Assembly (NCBI GenBank): GCA_019420135.1
Contig: JAHZHS010000002.1
Location: 299-21,726 of the forward strand
Length of the DNA: 21,428 bases
DNA from: Oscillospiraceae bacterium
GTDB taxonomy: Bacteria > Bacillota > Clostridia > Oscillospirales > Ruminococcaceae
Direction of reading: 5' to 3'
Both the position numbers and the translations under genes were made by a program. Shown one piece after another: positions 14,585 to 21,428 of the stretch (positions are counted from its first letter, which is position 1; each line of letters starts with the position of its first letter). The notes beneath the pieces were generated by a model, which searched no databases, was not told the origin of the DNA, and was given only the letters and a program-made list of their open reading frames with translations.

Positions 14585-14602
14585 GGAAGCTTCCATGCTT
14601 CC
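14585..14602 (-). other. Leader hairpin of the lipoprotein gene
   Basis: GGAAGC and GCTTCC pair around a 6-nt loop in the 90-nt leader just after the predicted transcript start. The role is unknown. Confidence 0.25.
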
Positions 14603-14615
14603 CGGTTCGATTTTC

Positions 14616-14644
14616 ATTATAGCCCCGGAATGCGGAGAAGTAAA
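14616..14644 (-). promoter_or_regulatory. Promoter of the lipoprotein gene
   Basis: Minus strand TTTACT (14644-14639) and a perfect TATAAT (14621-14616) are 17 nt apart. The predicted start is near 14609, giving a leader of about 90 nt. Confidence 0.7.
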
Positions 14645-14751
14645 TGTGCGGGCATAAAGAAGGCACTTTTTGGGATGGATGCGCAGTTTTCCCTGGATGC
14701 GGAGACGGGAATTGCCTTCCTGAAAAAATGCACCTTTTTTCCTTTTTTCTA

Positions 14752-14780
14752 TTGACAAACGGCGGTGGCAGGAATATAGT
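14752..14780 (+). promoter_or_regulatory. Promoter of the metal-efflux operon
   Basis: A consensus TTGACA (14752-14757) and TATAGT (14775-14780) with a 17-nt spacer. The predicted start, near 14787, falls at the edge of the repressor operator, so bound repressor should block initiation. Confidence 0.85.
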
Positions 14781-14786
14781 ATAGTC

Positions 14787-14806
14787 ATATGAACAAACGT
14801 TCACAT
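14787..14806. promoter_or_regulatory. SmtB/CzrA-type operator
   Basis: ATATGAACAAACGTTCACAT is an imperfect palindrome matching the ArsR/SmtB operator type (ATGAACA ... TGTTCAT) used by zinc and cadmium sensors. It overlaps the transcription start and lies upstream of the regulator gene, implying autoregulation. Confidence 0.8.
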
Positions 14807-14821
14807 GAAAGGATGAGGCGA

Positions 14822-15202
14822 ATGTCAACCTCCGAAACGCCCCGCATCAATCCCGCCCCCGCGGAAGGAGAATTCCTGGCCGCACAGCCCGACGTAGTGG
14901 CACGGCTGCGGGAGGATCTGCCCGACGACGAGGTGCTGTACGATCTGGCCGAGCTGTTCCGCATGTTCGCGGATTCCACCCGCATCAAGATCCTCTACGC
15001 CCTGTTTGAGAGTGAACTCTGTGTGGGGGACATTGCCCAGCTGCTCAACCTGTCCCAGAGTTCGGTCAGCCACCAGCTGCGGCTGCTGAAAAACAGCAAG
15101 CTGGTCAAGTTCCGCCGGGAGGGCAAGGTCATCTTTTACTCGCTGGACGACGACCACGTCCGCAGCATGATTGCCCTGGGCATGGAGCATGTGGAAGAGT
15201 AA
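14822..15202 (+). CDS. ArsR/SmtB-family metal-sensing repressor
   Basis: A dimeric winged-helix repressor of 126 residues that should release DNA on binding zinc or a related metal. ELCVGDIAQLLNLSQSSVSHQ and the following RLLKNSKLVKFRREGK contain the recognition helix and wing. The alpha5 helix ends DDDHV...EHVEE, giving the spacing D-x-H-x10-H-x2-E, the ligand set of SmtB (CzrA has His last). The Cys in ELCVGD matches SmtB Cys61. ATG 14789 lies at the predicted transcript start and ATG 14813 lies in the ribosome-binding site, so ATG 14822 was chosen with AAAGGA 8 nt upstream. It leads an operon with the HMA protein and P-type ATPase. Confidence 0.93.
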   Translation: MSTSETPRINPAPAEGEFLAAQPDVVARLREDLPDDEVLYDLAELFRMFADSTRIKILYALFESELCVGDIAQLLNLSQSSVSHQLRLLKNSKLVKFRREGKVIFYSLDDDHVRSMIALGMEHVEE

Positions 15203-15235
15203 CCCGTTTTACCAATGATAAAGGAGTGTTTTGTC

Positions 15236-15451
15236 ATGCAGAAGAAATTCAACATCGAAGTGGACTGCGCCAACTGCGCTGCCAAAATCGAGACCGCCCT
15301 CAACAAGATGGAGGGCGTCAACCGCGCCAGCGTCAGCTTTATGACCCAGAAACTGGTGCTGGATGCCGACGACGACCGGTTTTCCGCCGTTCTGAAAGAT
15401 GCCGTCAAGGCGGCCAAGAAGATCGAACCGGACTTTGAGATTGAGCTGTAA
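15236..15451 (+). CDS. Free-standing HMA-domain metal-binding protein
   Basis: A 71-residue heavy-metal-associated domain that probably binds zinc or cadmium and serves the adjacent ATPase. The metal loop is DCANCAAK, giving the C-x2-C pair near residues 10 and 13, in a beta-alpha-beta-beta-alpha-beta sized protein with an acidic strand. The ATPase downstream has no N-terminal HMA domain of its own, so this looks like that domain encoded separately. An in-frame ATG at 15215 overlaps the ribosome-binding site; ATG 15236 has AAGGAG 9-10 nt upstream. It lies 33 nt after the regulator and 39 nt before the ATPase. Confidence 0.9.
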   Translation: MQKKFNIEVDCANCAAKIETALNKMEGVNRASVSFMTQKLVLDADDDRFSAVLKDAVKAAKKIEPDFEIEL

Positions 15452-15490
15452 CAGGCCGGGTTCACAATACACAGTTGGGGGCAATCACCT

Positions 15491-17356
15491 ATGACAAAAA
15501 AGCAGAAAAAGATGCTTTACCGCATCATTGCCGCTGCGGTACTGCTGGTGGCCGTGGCCGTTGTGACCGAGCTGGTGCCCATGCCGCAGGTTTTGCAGTT
15601 TGCGCTGCATCTGGTGCCCTATCTGGTGATCGGATGGGATATTCTGCGCAAGGCGGTGCTGGGGATCATCCACGGCGAAGTATTTGACGAGAACTTCCTC
15701 ATGGCCATCGCCACGGTGGGTGCCATGGGCGTGGGCGAATACCGGGAAGGCGTGGCCGTCATGCTGTTCTATCAGGTGGGAGAGCTGTTCCAGAGCTACG
15801 CGGTGGGCAAGAGCCGCCGCAGCATTGCCGCCCTCATGGATATCCGTCCCGACAGCGCCAATCTGGAGCAGGCCGACGGCAGCGTCACCGCCGTCGATCC
15901 TGACGAGGTCCCCGTGGGCGCAGTCATTGTGGTGCGTCCCGGGGAGCGGGTTCCCCTGGACGGCACCGTCCTCACCGGCGAATCCAGCCTGAACACCAGC
16001 GCCCTCACCGGCGAGAGCGTGCCCCGCACCGTCCGTCCCGGGGATGAGATCATCAGCGGCTGTGTCAACGGCGACGGCCTGCTGCGCATGGAGGTCCGCA
16101 AGCCCTACGGGGAATCCACCGTGGCCAAGATCCTGGATCTGGTGGAGAATTCCAGCCTGAAAAAGGCCCGGGCGGAAAACTTCATCACCAAGTTTGCCCG
16201 GTATTACACCCCTGCCGTCTGCTTCGCCGCGCTGGCCCTGGCAATCCTGCCACCGCTGTTTCTGGGCGGCTGGATGACCTGGTTCCTGCGGGCGTTGACC
16301 TTCCTGGTCATCAGCTGCCCCTGCGCCCTGGTCATCAGCATCCCGCTGACCTTCTTTGGGGGCATCGGCGGGGCTTCCCGGCAGGGGGTGCTCATCAAAG
16401 GCGGCAACTATATGGAAGCCCTTGCCCACACCGAGACCGCTGTCTTTGACAAGACCGGCACCCTGACCCGGGGCGTCTTTGCGGTGGAACGCGTCCGCCC
16501 CGCGGACGCCCACACCGAAACCGAGGTGCTGGAGCTGGCAGCTCTGGCCGAGAGTTATTCCAGCCATCCCATCAGCAAGAGCCTGCGCACTGCCTGTCAG
16601 TCTTCCCTCGACCCCAAACGCACCTCCGATGTCCAGGAGATCGCCGGGCAGGGCATCCGGGCCAGCGTGGACGGCAAGTCCGTGGCGGTGGGCAACGCCC
16701 GTCTGATGGAGGCTCTCTCCATCCCCTACACCCCCGACGACGGGGTAGGCACTGTGGTGTATCTGGCCTGCGACGGAGCCTTCTGGGGCTCCATCCTCAT
16801 TGCGGATGAGATCAAGCCCACCGCTCCCGCGGCCATCGCCAGCCTGAAAGCCCAGGGCGTCCGCACCGTCATGCTCACCGGCGATGCCCCCGCTGTGGCA
16901 CAACACGTGGCCGGCGAACTGGGCATGGACGAAGTCCATGCGGGGCTGCTGCCCGGGGACAAGGTGGAGCGGGTGGAAGCCCTCCTTGCCGCCAAGCGGC
17001 AGGGTTCCAGCCTGGCCTTTGTGGGCGACGGCATCAACGACGCCCCCGTGCTCATGCGGGCGGATGTGGGCATCGCCATGGGCGCGCTGGGCAGCGACGC
17101 CGCCATCGAGGCCGCCGATGTGGTGCTGATGGACGACGACCCCGCCAAGCTGTCCCAGGCCATGCGCCTGGCCCGCAAGTGCATGCGCATCGTCTACGAG
17201 AACATCATCTTTGCCCTGGGCATCAAACTGGCCTTTCTGGTACTGGGTGCAGTGGGCATCGCCACCATGTGGTGGGCGGTCTTTGCCGACGTGGGCGTCA
17301 TGGTGCTGGCAGTGCTCAACGCCATGCGGATGCTCTCGGTCCCCAAAAAGCACTGA
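15491..17356 (+). CDS. Zn/Cd/Pb-type P1B ATPase (ZntA/CadA-like)
   Basis: A membrane pump of 621 residues that exports divalent metal using ATP. Visible motifs are TGES at 173-176 in the actuator domain, CPC at 276-278 in the metal-transport helix, the phosphorylated Asp320 in DKTGT, HP at 359-360 and GDGINDAP at 512-519. In the last helices Lys579 and Asp600 sit in the ZntA-like IALG-x-K and AD-x-G positions, which mark the zinc/cadmium/lead subgroup rather than copper. No N-terminal HMA domain is present. The ATG at 15491 has GGGGG upstream. A strong bidirectional terminator follows. The operator upstream of the regulator indicates metal induction. Confidence 0.95.
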   Translation: MTKKQKKMLYRIIAAAVLLVAVAVVTELVPMPQVLQFALHLVPYLVIGWDILRKAVLGIIHGEVFDENFLMAIATVGAMGVGEYREGVAVMLFYQVGELFQSYAVGKSRRSIAALMDIRPDSANLEQADGSVTAVDPDEVPVGAVIVVRPGERVPLDGTVLTGESSLNTSALTGESVPRTVRPGDEIISGCVNGDGLLRMEVRKPYGESTVAKILDLVENSSLKKARAENFITKFARYYTPAVCFAALALAILPPLFLGGWMTWFLRALTFLVISCPCALVISIPLTFFGGIGGASRQGVLIKGGNYMEALAHTETAVFDKTGTLTRGVFAVERVRPADAHTETEVLELAALAESYSSHPISKSLRTACQSSLDPKRTSDVQEIAGQGIRASVDGKSVAVGNARLMEALSIPYTPDDGVGTVVYLACDGAFWGSILIADEIKPTAPAAIASLKAQGVRTVMLTGDAPAVAQHVAGELGMDEVHAGLLPGDKVERVEALLAAKRQGSSLAFVGDGINDAPVLMRADVGIAMGALGSDAAIEAADVVLMDDDPAKLSQAMRLARKCMRIVYENIIFALGIKLAFLVLGAVGIATMWWAVFADVGVMVLAVLNAMRMLSVPKKH

Positions 17357-17389
17357 GCACTCCTTTTCTCCGCAGTCCATACAAAGAAG

Positions 17390-17425
17390 AACAGGCCCCG
17401 GCAGACATCTGCCGGGGCCTGTTTT
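17390..17425. terminator. Bidirectional terminator between ATPase and lipoprotein genes
   Basis: A 15-bp perfect stem (17390-17404 with 17409-17423) around an ACAT loop. T-rich sequence follows on the plus strand, and TTCTTCTTT follows on the minus strand. It serves both converging genes. Confidence 0.9.
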
Positions 17426-17435
17426 GTCTGTTGTC

Positions 17436-18233
17436 TTAGGATTCGTCGTCGGGCCCTGCATAGGTCGGGCGGACGTAGGCATCCACCCGCCATCCGTCCT
17501 CGGTGTTGACCAGGCGGATGGTGAGGTGCCCTACCTTGTCGTAGCTCACCGCCCGCCGGGCGATGTAATCCTCGGTGCTCTCCCCGTCCCGGGGGATGGT
17601 GTAGTGGGCAATGCGGTAAAATTCCACCATATTGTCGTCCGCCGAGATCAGCTGGAAGGTGTCGGGCACGTCGGACAGTTCGTTGTTGCTGCCGATGCCG
17701 ATGTCCGCCGCGGCCAGCCTGCCGTCGACGGAGATGAACCTCCAGTCAAAGCCCCGTTCCTCCAGAAAGGCCGGGGTAAATACCGTGAGAAGCTGCTGCT
17801 CATAGTATTCCAGGGTGGCGTTCTCCCCCTCCAGGATCTGGTAGAGGAAGGTGGTGCCGGTGTCCGCCTTCCGTTCCACCTCCGGCTGGTCGGAGTAATC
17901 CCAGCCGTACTGGTACATGACCGAGAAGGTATCCCCGAACAGCGGCTGGGATGCCTCGTCCGCCCGGGTGTAGACATCGTACTGCTCGGGGGTCAGAAAA
18001 GCCTCCGGGCTGTCCACCTCCTCCCCTGCGGGGGTGGGTGCAGGCGTGGGGGTCGGGCCCGGCTCCGGGGTAGCCTGCACCGGCTGGGGTGTGGGGGTGG
18101 CTTCCGTCACCGCTGCAGGGGTAGGATCGGGCGCAGGGGTTGCCTCCCCGCCGGGCAGCCGGACAGTCACGGTACAGCCCGCCAGCAGTCCCGCCGTCAG
18201 CAGGGTGACCCCAAGGGCATACATTCGTTTCAT
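17436..18233 (-). CDS. Lipoprotein with Thr/Pro-rich linker, function unknown
   Basis: I do not recognise the family. The 265-residue product has a clear lipoprotein signal with lipobox LAGC and Cys20. A linker follows at about 32-69, of Ala/Thr/Pro/Glu repeats such as PTPAPTP. From about 75 to the end is a soluble extracellular domain with acidic and aromatic residues and a final segment HLTIRLVNTEDGWRVDAYVRP, which suggests a small beta-rich fold. The ATG at 18233 has GGGAGGA 6 nt upstream. It lies downstream of the aldehyde dehydrogenase, separated by a terminator, so it probably has its own promoter, which I could not identify. Confidence 0.82.
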   Translation of the reverse strand: MKRMYALGVTLLTAGLLAGCTVTVRLPGGEATPAPDPTPAAVTEATPTPQPVQATPEPGPTPTPAPTPAGEEVDSPEAFLTPEQYDVYTRADEASQPLFGDTFSVMYQYGWDYSDQPEVERKADTGTTFLYQILEGENATLEYYEQQLLTVFTPAFLEERGFDWRFISVDGRLAAADIGIGSNNELSDVPDTFQLISADDNMVEFYRIAHYTIPRDGESTEDYIARRAVSYDKVGHLTIRLVNTEDGWRVDAYVRPTYAGPDDES

Positions 18234-18281
18234 GAGAATTCCTCCCAGCGCTCAGAATATGGCCTGTCCCGGATACCGGGT

Positions 18282-18327
18282 GCACAAAGGGGAGGAGTCC
18301 GGCCCGGGCGGGCCTTTCTCCTCCCCT
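18282..18327 (-). terminator. Terminator after the aldehyde dehydrogenase gene
   Basis: On the minus strand AGGGGAGGAG pairs with CTCCTCCCCT, a 10-bp perfect stem, with an inner GGCCCG/GGGCC stem, and is followed by TTTG. It closes the alcohol/aldehyde dehydrogenase unit. Confidence 0.75.
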
Positions 18328-18372
18328 GTATCCTATCAGGCAGATGCGTCCGAACTGTGTCCGGGCTTTTTC

Positions 18373-19752
18373 TCAGCGCAGGAACATCCGCACCAGGCGC
18401 TCTTTGAGGCTGGTGTAGGGCTGGTAGCGCATGGTCAGGTCGATCCAGGTCTTTTTGTCCACAATGCTGCGGGTGTGGCTGAACTCCTCAAAGCCCGCCT
18501 TGCCGTGGTAACCGCCCATGCCGCTCTCCCCCACGCCGCCGAAGGGCATGGCGCTGGTGGCCAGGTGGATGATGGTATCGTTGATGCAGCCGCCGCCGAA
18601 CCGGCAGCCGTCCATGACCTTTTTGCGGTTGGCCTTGCTGGAAGTGAAGAAGTAGAGGGCCAGCGGATGGGGATGGCTCTCGATCTGGGCGATGGCCTCG
18701 TCCAGGCTGTTCCAGGTCAGCACCGGCAGGATGGGTCCGAAGATTTCCTCCCCCATGACGGCGTCGTCAAAGGTGACGTCGGTCATGACGGTGGGGGCGA
18801 TGCGCAGAGCCCGGGCGTCGGAATTGCCGCCCGTCACCACCTTGGCCGGGTCGATGAGGCCGAGGATGCGGTCAAAATGCTTCTGGTTGATGATCTTGCC
18901 GTAGTTCTCGTTTTTGAGAGGATCGGCGCCGAACTGGGCGGTGATCTCCTCCTGGATGGCCTTGACCAGCTCGTCCCGGATGGAGGCGTCGCAGTAGAGG
19001 TAGTCGGGGGCGACGCAGGTCTGGCCGCAGTTGAGGTACTTGCCGAAGACGATGCGCCGGGCCGCCAGCCGGATGTTGGCCGTGGCGTCCACGATGCAGG
19101 GGCTCTTGCCGCCCAGTTCCAGGGTGACGGGAGTCAGGTACTCGGCCGCATGGCGCAGTACCTCCCGGCCCACCGTCTTGCCGCCGGTGAAGAAGATCTT
19201 GTCGAACTTCTGGTTGAGCAGAGCCTGGTTCTCGGCACGGCCGCCGGTGACGACGGCCACATATTCGGGATCAAAACACTCCGAAATCAGCTTCTGGATG
19301 ACGCGGGAAGTCTCCGGAGCGTAGGCGCTGGGCTTGACCATGGCGGTGTTGCCCGCGGCGATGGCGTCGATAAGGGGGTCCAGCGTGAGCATGAGGGGGT
19401 AGTTCCAGGGGCTCATGATGAGCACGTTGCCGTAGGGCGACGGGCTGCGGAAGCTGCGCGCCGCAAACTGGGACATGGGGGTGGGCACGGTGCGGTCCCG
19501 CATCAGCCCGGCCAGGTGACGGCGCATCCAGCCCAGCTCGGACAGGGTCATGCCGGTCTCACACATATAGCTTTCCACGGCGCTCTTGCCCAGGTCGGCT
19601 TTCAGCGCCGCGTTGATCTCGTCCTCGTGGCGGCGAAGGGCCGTCTCCAGGTCCTCAAGCGCCTTTGCGCGAAAGGCCCGGGTCAGCGTCTTTCCCGTGG
19701 AAAAGAACTGGCGCTGGCTCTCCAGCACCTGCACGATCTGTTGTTCTGTCAT
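18373..19752 (-). CDS. Aldehyde dehydrogenase (ALDH3-type)
   Basis: Oxidises aldehydes to acids with NAD(P). The 459-residue length and N-terminal region starting TEQQIVQVLESQRQFF match the short class 3 ALDH group, which lacks the longer N-terminus of other classes. Active-site elements visible are Asn117 in PWNYP, Glu212 in ELGGKSP and the catalytic Cys246 in CGQTC. The start at 19752 has GGAGG 9 nt upstream, and both lie inside the end of the preceding alcohol dehydrogenase frame. The pair suggests alcohol-to-aldehyde-to-acid conversion, or the reverse for redox balance. The substrate is not deducible from sequence. Confidence 0.93.
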   Translation of the reverse strand: MTEQQIVQVLESQRQFFSTGKTLTRAFRAKALEDLETALRRHEDEINAALKADLGKSAVESYMCETGMTLSELGWMRRHLAGLMRDRTVPTPMSQFAARSFRSPSPYGNVLIMSPWNYPLMLTLDPLIDAIAAGNTAMVKPSAYAPETSRVIQKLISECFDPEYVAVVTGGRAENQALLNQKFDKIFFTGGKTVGREVLRHAAEYLTPVTLELGGKSPCIVDATANIRLAARRIVFGKYLNCGQTCVAPDYLYCDASIRDELVKAIQEEITAQFGADPLKNENYGKIINQKHFDRILGLIDPAKVVTGGNSDARALRIAPTVMTDVTFDDAVMGEEIFGPILPVLTWNSLDEAIAQIESHPHPLALYFFTSSKANRKKVMDGCRFGGGCINDTIIHLATSAMPFGGVGESGMGGYHGKAGFEEFSHTRSIVDKKTWIDLTMRYQPYTSLKERLVRMFLR

Positions 19753-20968
19753 TGGTATTTTCCTCCGTTTTGGGCATTACCAGGCGGTACAGCGCCTGAA
19801 GTTCCTGGGCGTCCATCAGGACGGGCACAGGATAAAGGGGGTTGGCTTCATGGTTGGCGTTGCGGGCCAGTTTGGGCAGATCCTCCTCCCGGATCCCTTC
19901 CAACGTGCGGGGGATCTCCATATGGGCGTTCATCTCCCGGATGCGGGCAATGAATTTTGCCGAGGCCTCCGCCGGGGTATCGCTGATGCTTGCCACACCG
20001 GTCTCCACAGCCAGACGGCCCAGGCGTTTGTGGGCAGCGGGACCGTAGGCTTCCAGGACCTCGGGCAGCAGCACCGAGTTGGCCAGGCCGTGGGCGATGC
20101 CGTACTCACCGCCCAGGGAGTGGGCCACTGCATGAACGTAGCCCACATAGCTCTTGGTGAAGGCCGTACCCGCCAGATAGGCGGCGCGCAGCATCTTGGC
20201 CCGGGCGGTCAGGTCGCCGCCATTCTCCCAGGCCACCGGCAGGCTCTCCAGAATGAGGCGCACGGCAGTGACCGCGGCCTCCCGGGTGCCCCGGGTGGTG
20301 GAACCGCCGATGTAGGCCTCCACCGCGTGGGTCATGGCATCCATGCCGGTGGTGGCGGTGAGCATGGGAGGCAGTCCCACGGTGACCTCCGGGTCCAGCA
20401 GGGCGTAGTCCGGGATGAGGGCAAAGTCGTTGATGGGATATTTATGATGGGTCTCACCGTCGGTGATGACGGCGGCCAGGGTAGTCTCGCTGCCGGTGCC
20501 GGCGGTGGTGGGCACTGCAATGAGCAGGGGCAGGGGCAGCAGGACGTGGAGCAGACCCTCCATGCGGGAGAGGGGCTTGTGCGGGCGGGCGATGCGGGCG
20601 CCGGCAGCCTTGGCACAGTCCATGGAAGAACCACCGCCAAAGGCAATGATGGCACTGCAGCCGTCATCCAGATACATCTGCCGGGCAGCCTCCACGTTGG
20701 CCACTGTGGGATTGGCCACCGTCTCGTCAAAGATGCTGACGCCGATGCCCGCCCCGGCCAGGGCCTTCTCCAAAGGTTCGGTCAGATGATGGCTGCGGAT
20801 CCCCTTGTCGGTGACCAGCAGTACCCGGCCGATCTTTTTCTTGGTGAGCAGAGCGGCAACTCCCTCCACTCCGTCCAGCAGCTTGGGCTCCCGGTAGGGC
20901 AGAAAGGGCAGCGCAGCGCGCATGACAAACTGGAAGGTACGGCAGTAGATCTTTTTGACAGGATTCAT
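19655..20968 (-). CDS. Iron-containing alcohol dehydrogenase
   Basis: A group III NAD(P)-dependent alcohol dehydrogenase of 437 residues. The Rossmann-like part has GGGSSMD at 111-117 and TTAGTGSE at 154-161. The metal ligands expected of the family are Asp210, His214, His279 and His293; the last two lie in HAVAHSLGG and GIAHGLANSVLLP. The recognisable domain ends near residue 398. About 38 further residues, rich in Thr, Asp, Arg and Pro, overlap the start of the aldehyde dehydrogenase by 98 nt. The ATG at 20968 has GGGGAGG 8 nt upstream. The tail could be a read-on after loss of an earlier stop. Confidence 0.93.
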   Translation of the reverse strand: MNPVKKIYCRTFQFVMRAALPFLPYREPKLLDGVEGVAALLTKKKIGRVLLVTDKGIRSHHLTEPLEKALAGAGIGVSIFDETVANPTVANVEAARQMYLDDGCSAIIAFGGGSSMDCAKAAGARIARPHKPLSRMEGLLHVLLPLPLLIAVPTTAGTGSETTLAAVITDGETHHKYPINDFALIPDYALLDPEVTVGLPPMLTATTGMDAMTHAVEAYIGGSTTRGTREAAVTAVRLILESLPVAWENGGDLTARAKMLRAAYLAGTAFTKSYVGYVHAVAHSLGGEYGIAHGLANSVLLPEVLEAYGPAAHKRLGRLAVETGVASISDTPAEASAKFIARIREMNAHMEIPRTLEGIREEDLPKLARNANHEANPLYPVPVLMDAQELQALYRLVMPKTEENTNDRTTDRAGAGEPAPVLFHGKDADPGLSRKGA

Positions 20969-21006
20969 AGGTTAGGCCTCCCCGGCATTCAGGCAGAATC
21001 AGCGGT

Positions 21007-21022
21007 TCCGGATGGCTCCGGA
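21007..21022. other. Paired TCCGGA palindromes in the alcohol dehydrogenase leader
   Basis: TCCGGA occurs twice, separated by 4 nt, and each copy is its own reverse complement. It can fold as a hairpin or form two half-sites. It lies about 40 nt before the start codon, downstream of the tentative promoter. Confidence 0.3.
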
Positions 21023-21045
21023 TTTATAACTAAATTTCCTGAATC

Positions 21046-21054
21046 ATTCTAACA
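21046..21054 (-). promoter_or_regulatory. Tentative promoter of the alcohol/aldehyde dehydrogenase unit
   Basis: On the minus strand TGTTAGAAT forms an extended -10 element (TAGAAT at 21051-21046) in an AT-rich spacer. No good -35 box stands 17 nt upstream. The remaining 21055-21180 is AT-rich with no gene. Confidence 0.35.
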
Positions 21055-21180
21055 CTTCCACTTGAATTTTCCTACTGTCGATTTGCCGGATTTCAAGCAC
21101 CTGCGTTATTTTTTTATAGCGAGATTTGCATATTTTTCGCCTTCCAGCGCTTATTGTTCCCCAAAATTCGCCCACTGGCA

Positions 21181-21219
21181 GACAAACCGGGAGCCCGGAC
21201 GACGGTCCGGGCTCCCGGT
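21181..21219 (-). terminator. Terminator of ptsI
   Basis: A 15-bp perfect stem (21186-21200 with 21205-21219) around GACG. On the minus strand it runs into TTTGTC. It lies 19 nt after the ptsI stop. Confidence 0.85.
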
Positions 21220-21238
21220 CGTGTGTCGATGGGTAAAA

Positions 21239-21428
21239 TCAGGTGGCCGAATACTCGTTGTTCAGCGCTTCCAGAATGCGAGCGCTGCTCTCGCGGGTAT
21301 CGGTCATGCGGACTGCATTGCGCAGGGGCAGGACCGCCCGGGGGCTGACCGACAGTTCGTCGATGCCGATGGCAAGGAAGGTCTCGGTCAGGGCCAGGTC
21401 AGCACCCAGCTCACCGCAGATGCCGACC
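21239..21428 (-). CDS. ptsI: PTS enzyme I, C-terminal end (partial)
   Basis: The window holds only the last 62 codons of a minus-strand gene that continues past the right edge. The translation opens with GICGELGADLAL and continues with the family pattern IGIDELSVSPRAVLPLR, which matches the PEP-binding domain of phosphoenolpyruvate-protein phosphotransferase. The Cys in ICGE corresponds to the catalytic Cys of enzyme I. Pyruvate phosphate dikinase and PEP synthase share a related end, but the DELSVSP and LPLR residues fit enzyme I better. It would phosphorylate HPr to drive sugar uptake. The stop TGA is at 21241-21239 and a strong terminator follows. Confidence 0.82.
   Translation of the reverse strand, partial: VGICGELGADLALTETFLAIGIDELSVSPRAVLPLRNAVRMTDTRESSARILEALNNEYSAT

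Noticed and set aside
14148..14657. Plus-strand frame with a Gly-Val repeat
   Set aside because: The repeat is the complement of the Thr-Pro linker of the minus-strand lipoprotein.
15485..17482. Very long open frame on the minus strand over the P-type ATPase
   Set aside because: The plus-strand frame carries all P-type ATPase motifs, a ribosome-binding site and a promoter; the opposite frame is Gly/His-rich with no recognisable domain, a GC-bias shadow.

Overview
The window is GC-rich bacterial chromosome with Firmicutes-style ribosome-binding sites (GGAGG cores), sigma-A-like promoters and Thr/Pro-linker lipoproteins. The gene set (clostridial-type asnB, an ALDH3 plus Fe-ADH pair, an SmtB-like regulator, lar genes, a DUF3842 protein) and the high GC suggest a gut Clostridia of the Oscillospiraceae, near Faecalibacterium, Gemmiger or Subdoligranulum. 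That placement is inference from style, not a database result. I see no IS element, phage gene, CRISPR array or origin.

Region 1 (1-8604) is the most interesting part. One minus-strand gene run reads larE - larB - larC - solute-binding lipoprotein - permease - permease - ATPase - ATPase, with 4-bp ATGA overlaps at several junctions. LarE, LarB and LarC build the nickel-pincer nucleotide (NPN) cofactor of lactate racemase. The ABC genes look like the peptide/nickel (Dpp/Nik) family. Together they read as a nickel import and NPN cofactor assembly operon. LarC carries a long internal His-rich tract, and the binding protein has His clusters near both ends. No larA is present. Downstream, bases 231-468 hold a dense set of inverted repeats with no convincing gene.

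Region 2 (8689-9568) has a DUF3842 gene (minus strand) with its own promoter and terminator just upstream of the lar operon, then a tRNA-Leu(CAA) gene with a clean promoter and terminator.

Region 3 (9714-13389) has asnB (plus), then a LysR-type regulator (minus) divergent from a YczE-type membrane protein (plus). The spacer holds both promoters and a palindromic LysR-type operator.

Region 4 (13397-18233) has a zinc/cadmium resistance unit on the plus strand: an SmtB/CzrA-like repressor with its operator, a free-standing HMA metal-binding protein and a ZntA/CadA-like P-type ATPase. On each side is a minus-strand lipoprotein of unknown function with a Thr/Pro-rich linker.

Region 5 (18282-21428) has, on the minus strand, an iron-type alcohol dehydrogenase followed by an aldehyde dehydrogenase whose start lies 98 nt inside the alcohol dehydrogenase frame. 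The window ends in the C-terminal end of PTS enzyme I (ptsI), also minus.
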